From: Thermoleophilia bacterium | GTDB taxonomy: Bacteria > Actinomycetota > Thermoleophilia > Miltoncostaeales > Miltoncostaeaceae | Length of the DNA stretch: 12,581 bases | Direction of reading: 5' to 3' | Assembly (NCBI GenBank): GCA_017882555.1 | Contig: JADGPH010000060.1 | Coordinates: forward strand, 1-12,581 | In this document: piece by piece, positions 5,860 through 12,581 of the stretch | How the letters are laid out: every line of letters begins with the position of its first letter | Numbering within the stretch: the first letter of the stretch is position 1 | The notes under the pieces: model-generated | What the model was told of the DNA's origin: nothing | Seen by the model: the letters and a program-made list of their open reading frames with translations, nothing else | Databases searched by the model: none | Translations under genes and position numbers: made by a program

Positions 5860-7317
5860 TTACTTACCATTGTGTTCCGATTCGGGATACACCGGGATAT
5901 GTGGGGTCCCGATGTGCCCGCCGCGGTCGACCGGGAGCATGACGGCGAACGTCGCGCCGGCCCCTTGGGTGCTCGTGACCGAGACGCTTCCGCCGTGGGC
6001 CTCGATGATTGCCGCCACGATTGCCAGGCCAAGTCCCGAACCTCCGGCATCCCGGGATCGCGAGGCATCGCCACGCGAAAAGCGTTCAAACACGTGCGCC
6101 GCCAGATCGGGGGAGAGGCCGGGCCCGTGATCAGTGACCTCCAACACCACCTGGTCGGGCTCGGCGCTGACGCGGACCGTTGCGGGCGTCCCTGCGGGGG
6201 TGTGCGACCGAACATTTCCGAGCAGGTTGTCGACCACGCGCCGGAGCGCTTCCGGGTCCCCGCGGACAATCGCGACGGCGGGAGCGATGAGGGTGATCGT
6301 ACGGTCGGGATCGATCGCGCGGGATGCGTCGGTCGCCAACTGCGCGACCTCAACGAGATCGACATCGCGCAGTGTCACCTCCGGATGCTGGTCCAGGCGG
6401 GCGAGCAGCAGCAGATCGTCAACCAGGACGCTCATGCGTGAGGCCTCGCGCTGGATGCCCGTCATCGCTCGTTCGAGGTCGTCGGGGTGGTACTTGGCAC
6501 CGCGATCAAACAGCTCGGCATATGCCCGCACAGCGGTGAGGGGTGTGCGCAGTTCGTGCGACGCGTCGGCCACAAACTGGCGCAGGACCCGCTCCGACTC
6601 GGATTGCTCGGCGAACGCCGCCTCGATACGGGTGATCATCGAGTTGAATGCGAGTGCGAGTCGACCGACCTCGGTTGTCGGCCGCGCGTTGTCGACGCGG
6701 TGCGACAGGTCTCCGGCGGCAATGGCCGAGGCGGTTCGCTCGATCCGCGACAAAGGTCTCAGGCTGACGGCAATCAACCACGCGCCGACTGCCACGACGC
6801 CTGCGATTGCAATTCCCGATACGACCAACTCGATGCCGACGAGTCGGCTCAAGGTGTCGTCGATCCCGCCAAGCGGGGCTGCCATCAGAATCGCTTGATT
6901 CGTGCCGATCGGGTCGATGGCGACCCGATACTGCAGGTCTCCGGTGCGTGCATCCACGGTGATCGGGCGCGCATTCTCCCGGTCTGAACCCACGCTCAAG
7001 CGGGTCAGCGCCGGGGCGGGGGCGGGGTGAGCGCCGCGGGCAACGCCGAGGGCTTTCCAGGTGATCCGACGATCGACGCCGATTTCGCCGACATACAACC
7101 CCGGGGTGGTGGAGACCAAGGTTTGTAGGTCTGTGAGATTCAGCGTTCGGCCTGCGCCGATGGAGTCGCCCAAGACCTCGACGCTCGAAGTAACGGTGCG
7201 GTCGATCTGCGAATACAAGAACGATCGCAATGAGATGTAGGTCACGGCTTGCGCGGCCACCAGAGCCACAATCGCGAGGCCAGCTACGAGCGCGAGCAGG
7301 CGCAGGCGCAGCGACAT
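5860..7317 (-). CDS. Two-component sensor histidine kinase
   Basis: A 485-residue protein. Membrane helix near 8-30, an extracytosolic sensor loop about 31-160, second helix about 163-186, HAMP region about 187-240, HisKA with DASHELRTPL and phosphoacceptor His254, N-box RRVVDNLLGNVRSH at 359-372 (the family's second Asn is there, N368), G1 DHGPGL at 396-401, F-box VFERFSRGD, and G2 GSGLGL at 426-431. It starts at the base after the stop of the response regulator, so the two form one transcription unit. The sensor loop has no cysteine pair or metal-like cluster that names the signal. Family knowledge: it phosphorylates its partner regulator. The genomic position suggests control of the redox operon downstream, an inference supported by the repeat pair at 5830-5848. 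Confidence 0.95.
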   Translation of the reverse strand: MSLRLRLLALVAGLAIVALVAAQAVTYISLRSFLYSQIDRTVTSSVEVLGDSIGAGRTLNLTDLQTLVSTTPGLYVGEIGVDRRITWKALGVARGAHPAPAPALTRLSVGSDRENARPITVDARTGDLQYRVAIDPIGTNQAILMAAPLGGIDDTLSRLVGIELVVSGIAIAGVVAVGAWLIAVSLRPLSRIERTASAIAAGDLSHRVDNARPTTEVGRLALAFNSMITRIEAAFAEQSESERVLRQFVADASHELRTPLTAVRAYAELFDRGAKYHPDDLERAMTGIQREASRMSVLVDDLLLLARLDQHPEVTLRDVDLVEVAQLATDASRAIDPDRTITLIAPAVAIVRGDPEALRRVVDNLLGNVRSHTPAGTPATVRVSAEPDQVVLEVTDHGPGLSPDLAAHVFERFSRGDASRSRDAGGSGLGLAIVAAIIEAHGGSVSVTSTQGAGATFAVMLPVDRGGHIGTPHIPVYPESEHNGK

Positions 7318-8025
7318 CTACCCCTCGGGTTCTTTGAGCGCGTACCCCACCAGCCGGATTGTTTGGATCAATTGCGGGCGATCGGTTCCGAGTTTCTTGC
7401 GGAGGTAACTGACATACGTCTCGACGACGTTGGGGTCGATGACCGTATCGTTGGCCCACACCGCGTCCATGATCTGATGCTTGGAGAGCACCCGACGCGG
7501 GTTTCGCATGAAGAACGACAAGAGTGCGAACTCCGTGCGTGTGAGGACGATTCGCTCGCCGGAACGGCGGACCTCGTGGGTGTCTTCGTTGAGCACCACA
7601 TCTTCAAATCGAAGCACCGCATGATCATCCGCGGACTTCGTGCGGCGCAGGACCGTCCCGATGCGGGCCACGATCTCGGCGAGGCTGAATGGCTTGGTGA
7701 CGTAGTCGTCGCCGAGCGCGAGGCCGGCCAGTTTGTCCGAGGTCCCGTCGCGAGCGGTCAAGAAGATGATGGGGACGTCATGGCCGGCGGCACGGAGATC
7801 GCGCGCCAACGCAAAGCCGTCGATGTCGGGCAACATGACGTCAAGCAGGATGAGATCGGGCAGGAATGTCTCCATGACCCGCACCGCGTCCCGGGCCGAG
7901 GCGGCCTCGCGCGCCTCAAAACCGTCATAGCGCAAGGCGGTGCAGACGGCATCGGTAATCGACGACTCGTCGTCGACGACGAGGATGCGCGCGCTGGGAT
8001 CAGCGTGGGACGAAGAAGAGTGCAC
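7318..8025 (-). CDS. OmpR/PhoB-family response regulator
   Basis: A 235-residue protein. Receiver domain: acidic pocket VDDE at 17-20, phosphoacceptor Asp62 in LILLDVMLP, Thr90 in FLTAR, Lys111 in VTKPFS. C-terminal winged helix about 135-232 with LTRTEFALLSFFMRNPRRVLS, the recognition-helix region NVVETYVSYLRKKL and the wing IRLVGYAL, typical of the family. The start is GTG at 8025 (residues VHSSSS); no Shine-Dalgarno sequence is well placed, but a TAGGAT box ends 8 bases upstream, so the mRNA may be leaderless. TAG at 7320-7318 touches the kinase start. Like many family members it probably binds 11-bp direct repeats and may act on the site at 5830-5848. Confidence 0.96.
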   Translation of the reverse strand: MHSSSSHADPSARILVVDDESSITDAVCTALRYDGFEAREAASARDAVRVMETFLPDLILLDVMLPDIDGFALARDLRAAGHDVPIIFLTARDGTSDKLAGLALGDDYVTKPFSLAEIVARIGTVLRRTKSADDHAVLRFEDVVLNEDTHEVRRSGERIVLTRTEFALLSFFMRNPRRVLSKHQIMDAVWANDTVIDPNVVETYVSYLRKKLGTDRPQLIQTIRLVGYALKEPEG

Positions 8026-8033
8026 CTTGAATA

Positions 8034-8039
8034 ATCCTA
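8034..8039 (-). promoter_or_regulatory. -10 box (TAGGAT) for a leaderless response-regulator transcript
   Basis: On the coding strand TAGGAT fits the TANNNT form of actinobacterial -10 boxes. Eight bases separate it from the GTG start, which places the transcription start at or next to the initiation codon. No convincing -35 hexamer is seen 16-18 bp upstream. Confidence 0.5.
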
Positions 8040-8118
8040 CTCTGGGTGCTCGGCGCCAGTGCTGCGCATGAGGTGTCCGGCGATCCGACCCACCAGGCGT
8101 TGGTCGTGCGGTAGGGCG

Positions 8119-8391
8119 CTATTCGCGCGGACGCGCCGGCTGGTCGTCACCCGATCGCACGATACCCTCGAGTACGGAGTCGTGCGCGGTCGTGCTCAGC
8201 GTTGTGGTCTCGGTGGGCGGCGGGGTACCGGGCGCCGACTGTGGGGCGGGATCATCGATCGCGATCGCCGATTTGAATTCCCGCACGCCGCGACCCAGAT
8301 TGCGCGCCATTTCGGGAAGTCGTCGAGGCCCGAAGACGATCAAGGCGATGGCCAGCAGCAAGAGAAGGTGGACGGGTGAGACGTCGAACAC
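8119..8391 (-). CDS. tatA: Twin-arginine translocase subunit TatA/TatE family
   Basis: A 90-residue protein from GTG 8391. One N-terminal membrane helix (PVHLLLLLAIALIVFGP, about 6-21), the FGP hinge at 20-22, an amphipathic helix (RRLPEMARNLGRGVREFKSAI) and a Pro/Thr-rich acidic tail, which is the TatA layout. TatA forms the pore for folded proteins with twin-Arg signals, usually with TatC, which is not in the window. The GTG was preferred to the upstream ATG at 8532 because GAGAGG lies 6 bases before it and because the extra 47 residues would put a charged stretch before the membrane helix. It lies 93 bp upstream of the regulator gene on the same strand. It could also be TatB-like, but the length and motif favour TatA. 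Confidence 0.9.
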   Translation of the reverse strand: MFDVSPVHLLLLLAIALIVFGPRRLPEMARNLGRGVREFKSAIAIDDPAPQSAPGTPPPTETTTLSTTAHDSVLEGIVRSGDDQPARPRE

Positions 8392-8752
8392 GCAAAACCT
8401 CTCGGTCAGGGCGGTGGCGCGACCCCCAAAGGATAGCGCCCCCGCCGGGAGACGTGCGGTGGCGGTGTTCGGGGCGCGTGCGCGTGCTCCGGGTGGCGTC
8501 GGTAGCCTGCGGATGAGAGTCGCCCCCGCCATGCTGCAGTTCGCCGAACGGCGACGAGGGTCGCCCAGCTCCAGCTGGGGATCCCGGCCTACGCCGATCC
8601 AGATGTCGACGACCTTCGTCAGCCTTGGACGAGATATCTTTCACGGCGGTCGTCGCGTGCCGCTTCGGTTAGCGGCGGGCATGCGGTCGCCAGCCGTCGG
8701 CCGCCTACTCAGAGCATTCTCGTCCCCGTGGGGTTGTGGACGATGTGTGGTC
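8392..8752. other. 361-bp stretch without a confident gene
   Basis: It lies between tatA (reading left) and the stop of the intact GH16 gene. It must hold the tatA promoter. No rho-independent terminator with a T-run was found. A plus-strand frame at about 8536-8640 reads VAQLQLGIPAYADPDVDDL, with a protein-like look that faintly recalls the start of spherulin-4-type secreted hydrolases, but no start or complete domain supports a gene. It may be a decayed remnant or a chance open frame. Confidence 0.4.
8430..8435 (-). promoter_or_regulatory. Possible -10 box (TATCCT) for tatA
   Basis: TATCCT on the coding strand ends 38 bases before the tatA GTG, giving a short leader that includes the GAGAGG ribosome site. 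No clear -35 box is seen, so this is weak. Confidence 0.25.
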
Positions 8753-9886
8753 TCATGCGCGCCTGTATACGGCCAGCCAGTCGATCTGGATGTTGCCGGC
8801 TGCGGAGTTCGCGGGGGGAGGGCTACCGATCGACGTCTCTGACTGGATCACCAAGTGCATGGGTGTGTTGGGAATCCGGGTCGTCGTCGTGCCCACGGTC
8901 CGCCCGTCTAACTGGAATGTCACCTCACTCGGGAGCCATGTCAGTGTTGCGGTATGCCATCCGGTGTAGGTGACGTGTGTGCTGAACAAGGCCGCGTCTG
9001 AGCCAGACCTGGAGCCCTGGTGGTGGACGACGCCCCAGACGGAACCGGTCAGGTTGCCTTCCGGGAAGTCGATCTCGCCATCTCTGGGCCAGGTCTGGCT
9101 GTCCGGCCAGAGCATCCATGCGGTCTTGTATCCGCGCACGTGGTCGGCCCTGAACCTGATGACGTATCGGCCGTAGCGCAAGCCACCGTTCTTCCCGGGC
9201 GCACCGGGAATGGTGGGGACCGGGGCAGCGACCATGTGCACGCCCCGCTCGGTGTGCAGGTGAAGGTTCATCACCCCGTTGGCGAACGAGACGACCTTCG
9301 AGGGCATGTAGGTGCCGTGTTTGCTGGTGTCCTTCCACCCATTCGCGTAGCTCCGGCCCCACGTGCGCGCCACCGCTGCGGGAAACCTGCCCAGTGGGAC
9401 GTTCTGGTTGAAGTTGTCGGCGAAAACCTGATGCCAGCCCGGAATGTCGCCCGTCGGCATTGGCTGTCCCGATGGCCCGAAACCGGGCATGTTCGCGGAG
9501 AGCAGCGCGACGGACGTCGTGGCAAGCGGCGTTGCAGTACACGTCCCTGTGAGCGCGCTCGCGCGGGACATGGTGTTGACGAGTCGGAACGCCCTCGCGG
9601 GGTCGGCGGTCAGTCTGCGCCAGACGCGGCTCCGAAGCGCGGGAGTGTAGTGCGTCTGGAGGTGCTGGCGAATGATCACCCAGAGTGAGTGGGTCATTTG
9701 CGGGGCCCGGGAGGGGGTCGTCTGGCACCCGAGGCCAAGTGTCGATGCGCTGTGGGGGACGGGTTGGGACACGCCTTGCGCGGCGCCGAGGGCTAAGGAC
9801 GCGACCATCGTCAGGATGGCTGCTGGTACGACTGCTCGGCGCGATACCCTAGATATGTTGCGTGACCTCTGGTCAGCTCGATTCAC
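8753..9886 (-). CDS. Secreted GH16-type glycoside hydrolase (intact copy)
   Basis: A 377-residue protein from GTG 9886, with GAGAG 6 bases upstream. A basic region and hydrophobic helix (RRAVVPAAILTMVASLALGAA, 16-36) form a signal peptide. Residues about 50-140 are an N-terminal stretch of unknown role with two Cys (54, 116). The beta-jelly-roll domain runs from GWHQVFADNFN (150) to the end. The catalytic motif DGEIDFPEG at 269-277 supplies Glu271, Asp273 and Glu276 in the ExDxxE pattern of GH16. Aromatic residues of the substrate groove (W257, W260 in AWMLWPDS; W266) are present. Family knowledge: retaining endo-hydrolysis of beta-1,3/1,4-glucans or galactans; the substrate cannot be told here. 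It is the only complete member of a three-gene array. The polysaccharide deacetylase nearby suggests cell-surface or exopolysaccharide work. Confidence 0.9.
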   Translation of the reverse strand: MNRADQRSRNISRVSRRAVVPAAILTMVASLALGAAQGVSQPVPHSASTLGLGCQTTPSRAPQMTHSLWVIIRQHLQTHYTPALRSRVWRRLTADPARAFRLVNTMSRASALTGTCTATPLATTSVALLSANMPGFGPSGQPMPTGDIPGWHQVFADNFNQNVPLGRFPAAVARTWGRSYANGWKDTSKHGTYMPSKVVSFANGVMNLHLHTERGVHMVAAPVPTIPGAPGKNGGLRYGRYVIRFRADHVRGYKTAWMLWPDSQTWPRDGEIDFPEGNLTGSVWGVVHHQGSRSGSDAALFSTHVTYTGWHTATLTWLPSEVTFQLDGRTVGTTTTRIPNTPMHLVIQSETSIGSPPPANSAAGNIQIDWLAVYRRA

Positions 9887-9964
9887 GAGTTCTCTCGGCC
9901 CCCTTGTGTCCGGTCGCCTATGCGGAGCAAGGCGTCCCGGTGTGGTCGTGGACAGTGCGTGGGC

Positions 9965-10822
9965 TTAGGCCGGCGTGTAGAAGGCCAGCCAGACGATCTG
10001 GAAGTTCCCGGCGGCAGAATCTGCGGGCACGGTGCCGTCGGTTGAGGTCTCAGTCTGGATCACCAAGTGCATCGGTGTATTGGGAGCCGGGGTCGTTGTC
10101 GTGCCGACGTGCGGCCCGTCCGGCTGTGGCGTGACGGCGGTCAACAGCTAGGTCAGCGTCGCGGTGTGCCACCCCCCCCGGCGTCGGGGACGCTCGTGCT
10201 GAGCGCTGTCTGGTCGGCGGGGAACACCCCACCCTGGTGGTCGGAAAAGCCCAAGATCATGCCGGTGAGGTTTGCTGCCGGGAAGTCGATCTCGCCATCG
10301 CTGGGACAGATGCCGCCATCGGGCCAGACCAGCAACGCCGTTGTGTGGCCGGGGACGACATTGGCGCTGAACCCTACGACCTACCGTCCGTAGAGCAAGC
10401 TGCCCTGTTTTCCGGGAACACCGGGACTCGTGGGAACCAGGGCTGCGACCATGTGCACGCCATGCTTGGTATGCAAATGAATGTTCATGACACCGTTGAC
10501 GATGGAGACGACCTCGGACGGCATCTAGGTGCAGCTCTTGGTCGTGTCCTTCAGGCCGTTGCTGTAGCTGCGGCCCCGCGCCGACGCGACGGTCGTTGGG
10601 CATGTCCCGAGCGGCGGGTGCTCGACGAGACGGTCCGAGAATGCGCGATGCCAACCAGGGGCGGCGCCGGATGGCATTGGGACCCCCGGACGAATCGGGT
10701 CCGGCGGGTGTCCCCCCGACGGCGCGGGTCGAGATTGCCCACGCGCCGACTGCGACGACGAAGGCTGCAACCACTCGGAGCGCGCCGAGCCGTCCACCTT
10801 GCGGGGTCAATGGCCGAGGCAT
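9965..10822 (-). pseudogene. GH16-type hydrolase, degraded middle copy
   Basis: The homologue of the intact gene can be followed from a signal peptide (ATG 10822, LGALRVVAAFVVAVGAWAIS) through GWHRAFSD, RSYSNGLKDTTKSCT, HTKHGVHMVAALVPT, DGEIDFPAANLTG and NTPMHLVIQTE to a TAA at 9967-9965. It is broken by a frameshift at or near the C6 run 10712-10717, by TAG at 10527-10525 and 10383-10381 (both where the intact copy has Tyr), by a second frameshift at the C8 run 10172-10179, and by TAG at 10150-10148 (Trp in the intact copy). The second catalytic Glu is Ala (EIDFPA). It also lacks the 90-residue N-terminal stretch of the intact copy. The number of lesions rules out a simple sequencing error. 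Confidence 0.88.
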
Positions 10823-10828
10823 CGCGGG

Positions 10829-10834
10829 ATGATA
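10829..10834 (-). promoter_or_regulatory. -10 box (TATCAT) upstream of the middle GH16 copy
   Basis: TATCAT matches the -10 consensus at five of six positions and lies 6 bases before the ATG at 10822, again a leaderless layout. It overlaps the end of the ACCAATTGGT palindrome, so a repressor there would block the promoter. No good -35 is seen. Confidence 0.4.
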
Positions 10835-10906
10835 CCAATTGGTCCGATGGACCGTAACGGCCGCAGTTCTCTCGGACCATCCGGGCCCCATACGGATGGT
10901 CCGAGA
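10834..10906. promoter_or_regulatory. Cluster of perfect palindromes sharing GGTCCGA, likely operator region
   Basis: Three inverted repeats lie in 73 bp: ACCAATTGGT at 10834-10843, GGTCC-GAT-GGACC at 10841-10853, and a perfect 14-bp stem (TCTCGGACCATCCG at 10870-10883 with its complement at 10893-10906) around a 9-base loop. GGTCCGA or its complement recurs in the last two. They lie just before the start of the middle GH16 copy. No T-run follows in either direction, which argues against a standard terminator. From 10907 to 11053 nothing else is recognised. Confidence 0.55.
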
Positions 10907-11053
10907 TTGCTGGCAGGCTGCGGTCAGCTGGTGGGGCCGACCGCGATCGCACGCATCGATCATCCGCACCGGCGGTCCCGCGGACGGATGCGCTTGGACC
11001 GGAGGGCCCTTGTGGGGCGTCGTGTCGGACGACGCGACGTCTCAGAAGGCCTT

Positions 11054-11646
11054 TCACAATGGCCTCGGGCCTCGCCAGCACAGGATCGCACCGTTGAGTT
11101 CCCCCTCGGGGAAATCGATCTCGCCATCTATGGGCCACGTCTCGCCGTCGGGCCCCAACGCATTGGATGCCGTGTAGCCCGGCACGACGTCGGCGCGGAT
11201 GCGGATCATGTCGCGGCAATAGAGCAAGCTGCCCCTGTTTCCCTGCGCACCAGGAATCGTGGGTACCAGCGCTGCGACCGTGTGCACTCCATTCTGGGTC
11301 TGCAGGTGAGGGTTGATCACCTCGTTGGCGATCGAGACGACCGTCGAGGGCATGTACGCACCATGTTGCTGGTGTGCGTCCAGCCGTCCTGATAGGTGTC
11401 CCCCCACGTTCCGGCGACGGCCACCGGGAAGCTGCCGATTGGGACATCGTTGTTGAAGTTGTCGACACAGACCTGGTGCCAGTCCGGCAGTCTGGGCGAC
11501 GGCATCAACGTCCCGGCTGGTGCTGGTCGGGCCGCCGCCGATGTCAAGAGCGGCACCTTGCTCGACAACCCAAACAGACGTCCGCAGGCGGATGGAGTGA
11601 GAATCGGCGCGGCAACTCCGACCACGACTGCGGCACGCGGGACCAT
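11054..11646 (-). pseudogene. GH16-type hydrolase, right copy, frameshifted and C-terminally truncated
   Basis: From ATG 11646 a signal-like N-terminus (VPRAAVVVGVAAPILTPSACG) leads to LPDWHQVCVDNFNNDVPIGSFP and GWTHTSN. The frame then shifts near 11365: the intact copy has AGCAAACAC, here one A is missing (AGCAACAT). The next frame continues GAYMPSTVVSIANEVI, HTVAALVPTIPGAQG and DGEIDFPEGELNG with both catalytic Glu kept, then ends in TGA at 11056-11054 about 20 residues after the motif. The last 90 or so residues of the fold, present in the other two copies, cannot be found in any frame of 10907-11053. The frameshift alone could be a sequencing error; the lost C-terminus could not. Confidence 0.82.
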
Positions 11647-11710
11647 GACGGGTATCGCCGGCCGCGATTGCCATCCAACGATGGCAGCGCGGTTGCCGTA
11701 TGAGGACCCG

Positions 11711-11772
11711 CTCTTGGGGCGTGGCGAAGGGGCCGATTTGTTAGGCTCACGGTGTTTCGCCCGCCCCAAGAG
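11711..11772. repeat. Long imperfect inverted repeat between divergent genes
   Basis: CTCTTGGGGCG at 11711-11721 is exactly complementary to 11762-11772; after one bulged T (11722) GGCGAA (11723-11728) pairs with TTCGCC (11756-11761). The result is a 17-bp stem with a 27-base loop. It lies in the 252-bp region between the right GH16 copy (minus) and the deacetylase (plus), where no terminator is needed. No flanking target duplication is evident. A smaller hairpin, TGCCATC/GATGGCA, lies at 11669-11686. Confidence 0.7.
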
Positions 11773-11898
11773 GCTCCCAATACCGATGATCGCGCGTGAC
11801 CGGATCACACCCGCATTGATGTCCCGGAGGTTGCCCCGGGTGCGCACATCGATCCAGCACGCGCGGCATTTCCGCTCCGAGGGACCCCAGGCGCGCCC

Positions 11899-12581
11899 AT
11901 GACCGGTCGGTCTCGTGAAGCGAGGGAGGGCTCGTCCACAGATCTCGGCGGTTTCGGGTCCACGTCCACGGGTGCCGGGACGGTACGTGTGGACCCCGCC
12001 TTCATTCCGGTTCTCCTGTATCACGCGATCGGCGAGCCTGCGCGCACGGGCCTCGAACGATTCACTTTGTCGGATTCCTCGTTCACTGAGCATGTCCAGA
12101 TCCTCGCCGCCCATCGCGACCGCGGGGCGACACCGCTGCTTATCGGGGACCTGGCCGATGGCCTCCGGGGCGATCGCCCGCTGCCGCCGCGCCCGTTCGC
12201 CGTCACGTTCGACGACGGCTATGACAACAACCTGCCAGCGATCATCGCCCTTGCGGAGGCGGGAATTCCGAGCACCATCTTCGTGACGGCGAGCTTCGTC
12301 GGCCAATCGGGCATGCTCGACGCCCACGAGTTGCGTGAGCTCGCGCGGCATCCGCTGGTCGAGGTCGGTGCGCACGGGGTGCGACACATCCGGCTCGACG
12401 AGTTGTCGAGGTTTGAAATTGCCGGGGAGCTCCGGGGGGGCCGCGAGTACTTGCAGGAGATCACGGGGGCGGGGGTTGATTCGGTTGCGTATCCCCACGG
12501 GGCGCACGATCGCCGGGTGTTGGCCGAGGTTCGACGCGCGGGCTATTCCTCGGGTGTGGCAGTCAGGAACGCGTTGTCGCG
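11899..12581 (+). CDS. Polysaccharide deacetylase, CE4/NodB domain (partial, runs off right edge)
   Basis: From ATG 11899 the plus strand is open to the window end (227 codons). Motifs of the NodB homology domain: IPVLLYHAIG at about 35-44, FAVTFDDGYDNN (about 102-113, with the catalytic and metal-binding Asp pair), VEVGAHGVRHIRL (the H-x3-4-H metal motif, here HGVRH), and VAYPHGAHD (the YPxG groove motif). Family knowledge: zinc-type removal of N-acetyl groups from chitin-like, peptidoglycan or exopolysaccharide chains. No signal peptide is visible before the domain, so it may be cytosolic or anchored another way. GAGGG lies about 14 bases upstream of the ATG, rather far; GTG at 11989 is an alternative start just before the domain. 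The divergent GH16 array suggests a polysaccharide locus. Confidence 0.93.
   Translation, partial: MTGRSREAREGSSTDLGGFGSTSTGAGTVRVDPAFIPVLLYHAIGEPARTGLERFTLSDSSFTEHVQILAAHRDRGATPLLIGDLADGLRGDRPLPPRPFAVTFDDGYDNNLPAIIALAEAGIPSTIFVTASFVGQSGMLDAHELRELARHPLVEVGAHGVRHIRLDELSRFEIAGELRGGREYLQEITGAGVDSVAYPHGAHDRRVLAEVRRAGYSSGVAVRNALS

Noticed and set aside
8119..8532. A 137-residue version of TatA from ATG 8532.
   Set aside because: It would place 47 Arg/Pro-rich residues before the N-terminal membrane helix, and the GTG at 8391 has a proper ribosome site.
10172..10179. The C8 run as a phase-variation switch of the middle GH16 copy.
   Set aside because: The gene also has three stops, another shift and a lost catalytic residue, so changing the run length would not restore it.
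10148..10969. A 273-codon minus-strand frame as an intact gene.
   Set aside because: Only its signal peptide and last few residues match the GH16 homologue; the middle lies in another frame, so this is a pseudogene with two shifts and not an intact protein.
11317..12507. A 396-codon minus-strand open frame.
   Set aside because: Its first half is the reverse of the deacetylase, which has unmistakable CE4 motifs on the plus strand; only its last part overlaps the right GH16 copy.
1..12581. CRISPR arrays, tRNA or rRNA genes, insertion sequences or transposase genes.
   Set aside because: No regularly spaced repeats, cloverleaf with CCA-end features, rRNA-like blocks or transposase motifs were seen on reading both strands.

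Overview
The window is high-GC, densely packed DNA with GTG starts, -10-like boxes placed for leaderless mRNAs and a family mix (FRE-like haem proteins with a NuoF-like partner and a signal-less ApbE, plus secreted GH16 enzymes) that points to an actinobacterium in the broad sense. A Thermoleophilia/Conexibacter-like or Acidimicrobiia-like lineage is a guess; nothing here fixes the genus. Almost everything up to 11646 is on the minus strand, and only the last, partial gene is on the plus strand.

Redox operon (minus strand, read 5748 to 1): membrane-anchored coiled-coil protein, apbE, FRE-like gene 3, small ORF B, FRE-like gene 2, small ORF A, FRE-like gene 1, then a NuoF-like flavin/Fe-S protein that runs off the left edge. 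All junctions from 5230 to 2298 are 4-bp stop/start overlaps (ATGA or GTGA); the last spacer is 13 bp. The three FRE-like proteins share a di-haem b membrane core (H50/H64 and H126/H139) but have unrelated C-terminal extensions: a beta-rich domain, an 11-residue Pro/Lys repeat, and an Ala-rich coiled coil. The inferred job is electron transfer from a cytosolic dinucleotide-oxidising flavoprotein through membrane haems to the outside, with ApbE attaching FMN to a partner that is not recognisable in this window. Two 42-residue ORFs occupy identical positions after FRE genes 3 and 2 and resemble each other; they are the most novel element.

Regulatory block (8391 to 5860, minus): tatA, an OmpR-type response regulator with a probable leaderless promoter, and a sensor kinase that starts right after the regulator's stop. 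Between the kinase and the redox operon lies a pair of CTGTGAGT direct repeats spaced 11 bp, a good candidate for the regulator's own binding site.

Secreted carbohydrate block (11646 to 8753, minus): a tandem array of three GH16-type genes. The one nearest the left is intact; the middle one is a pseudogene with two frameshifts, three in-frame TAG codons and a lost catalytic Glu; the right one has a frameshift and lacks its C-terminal third. A cluster of perfect palindromes lies upstream of the middle copy and a long imperfect hairpin lies upstream of the right copy. On the plus strand from 11899 a CE4/NodB polysaccharide deacetylase begins and runs off the right edge, diverging from the GH16 array.
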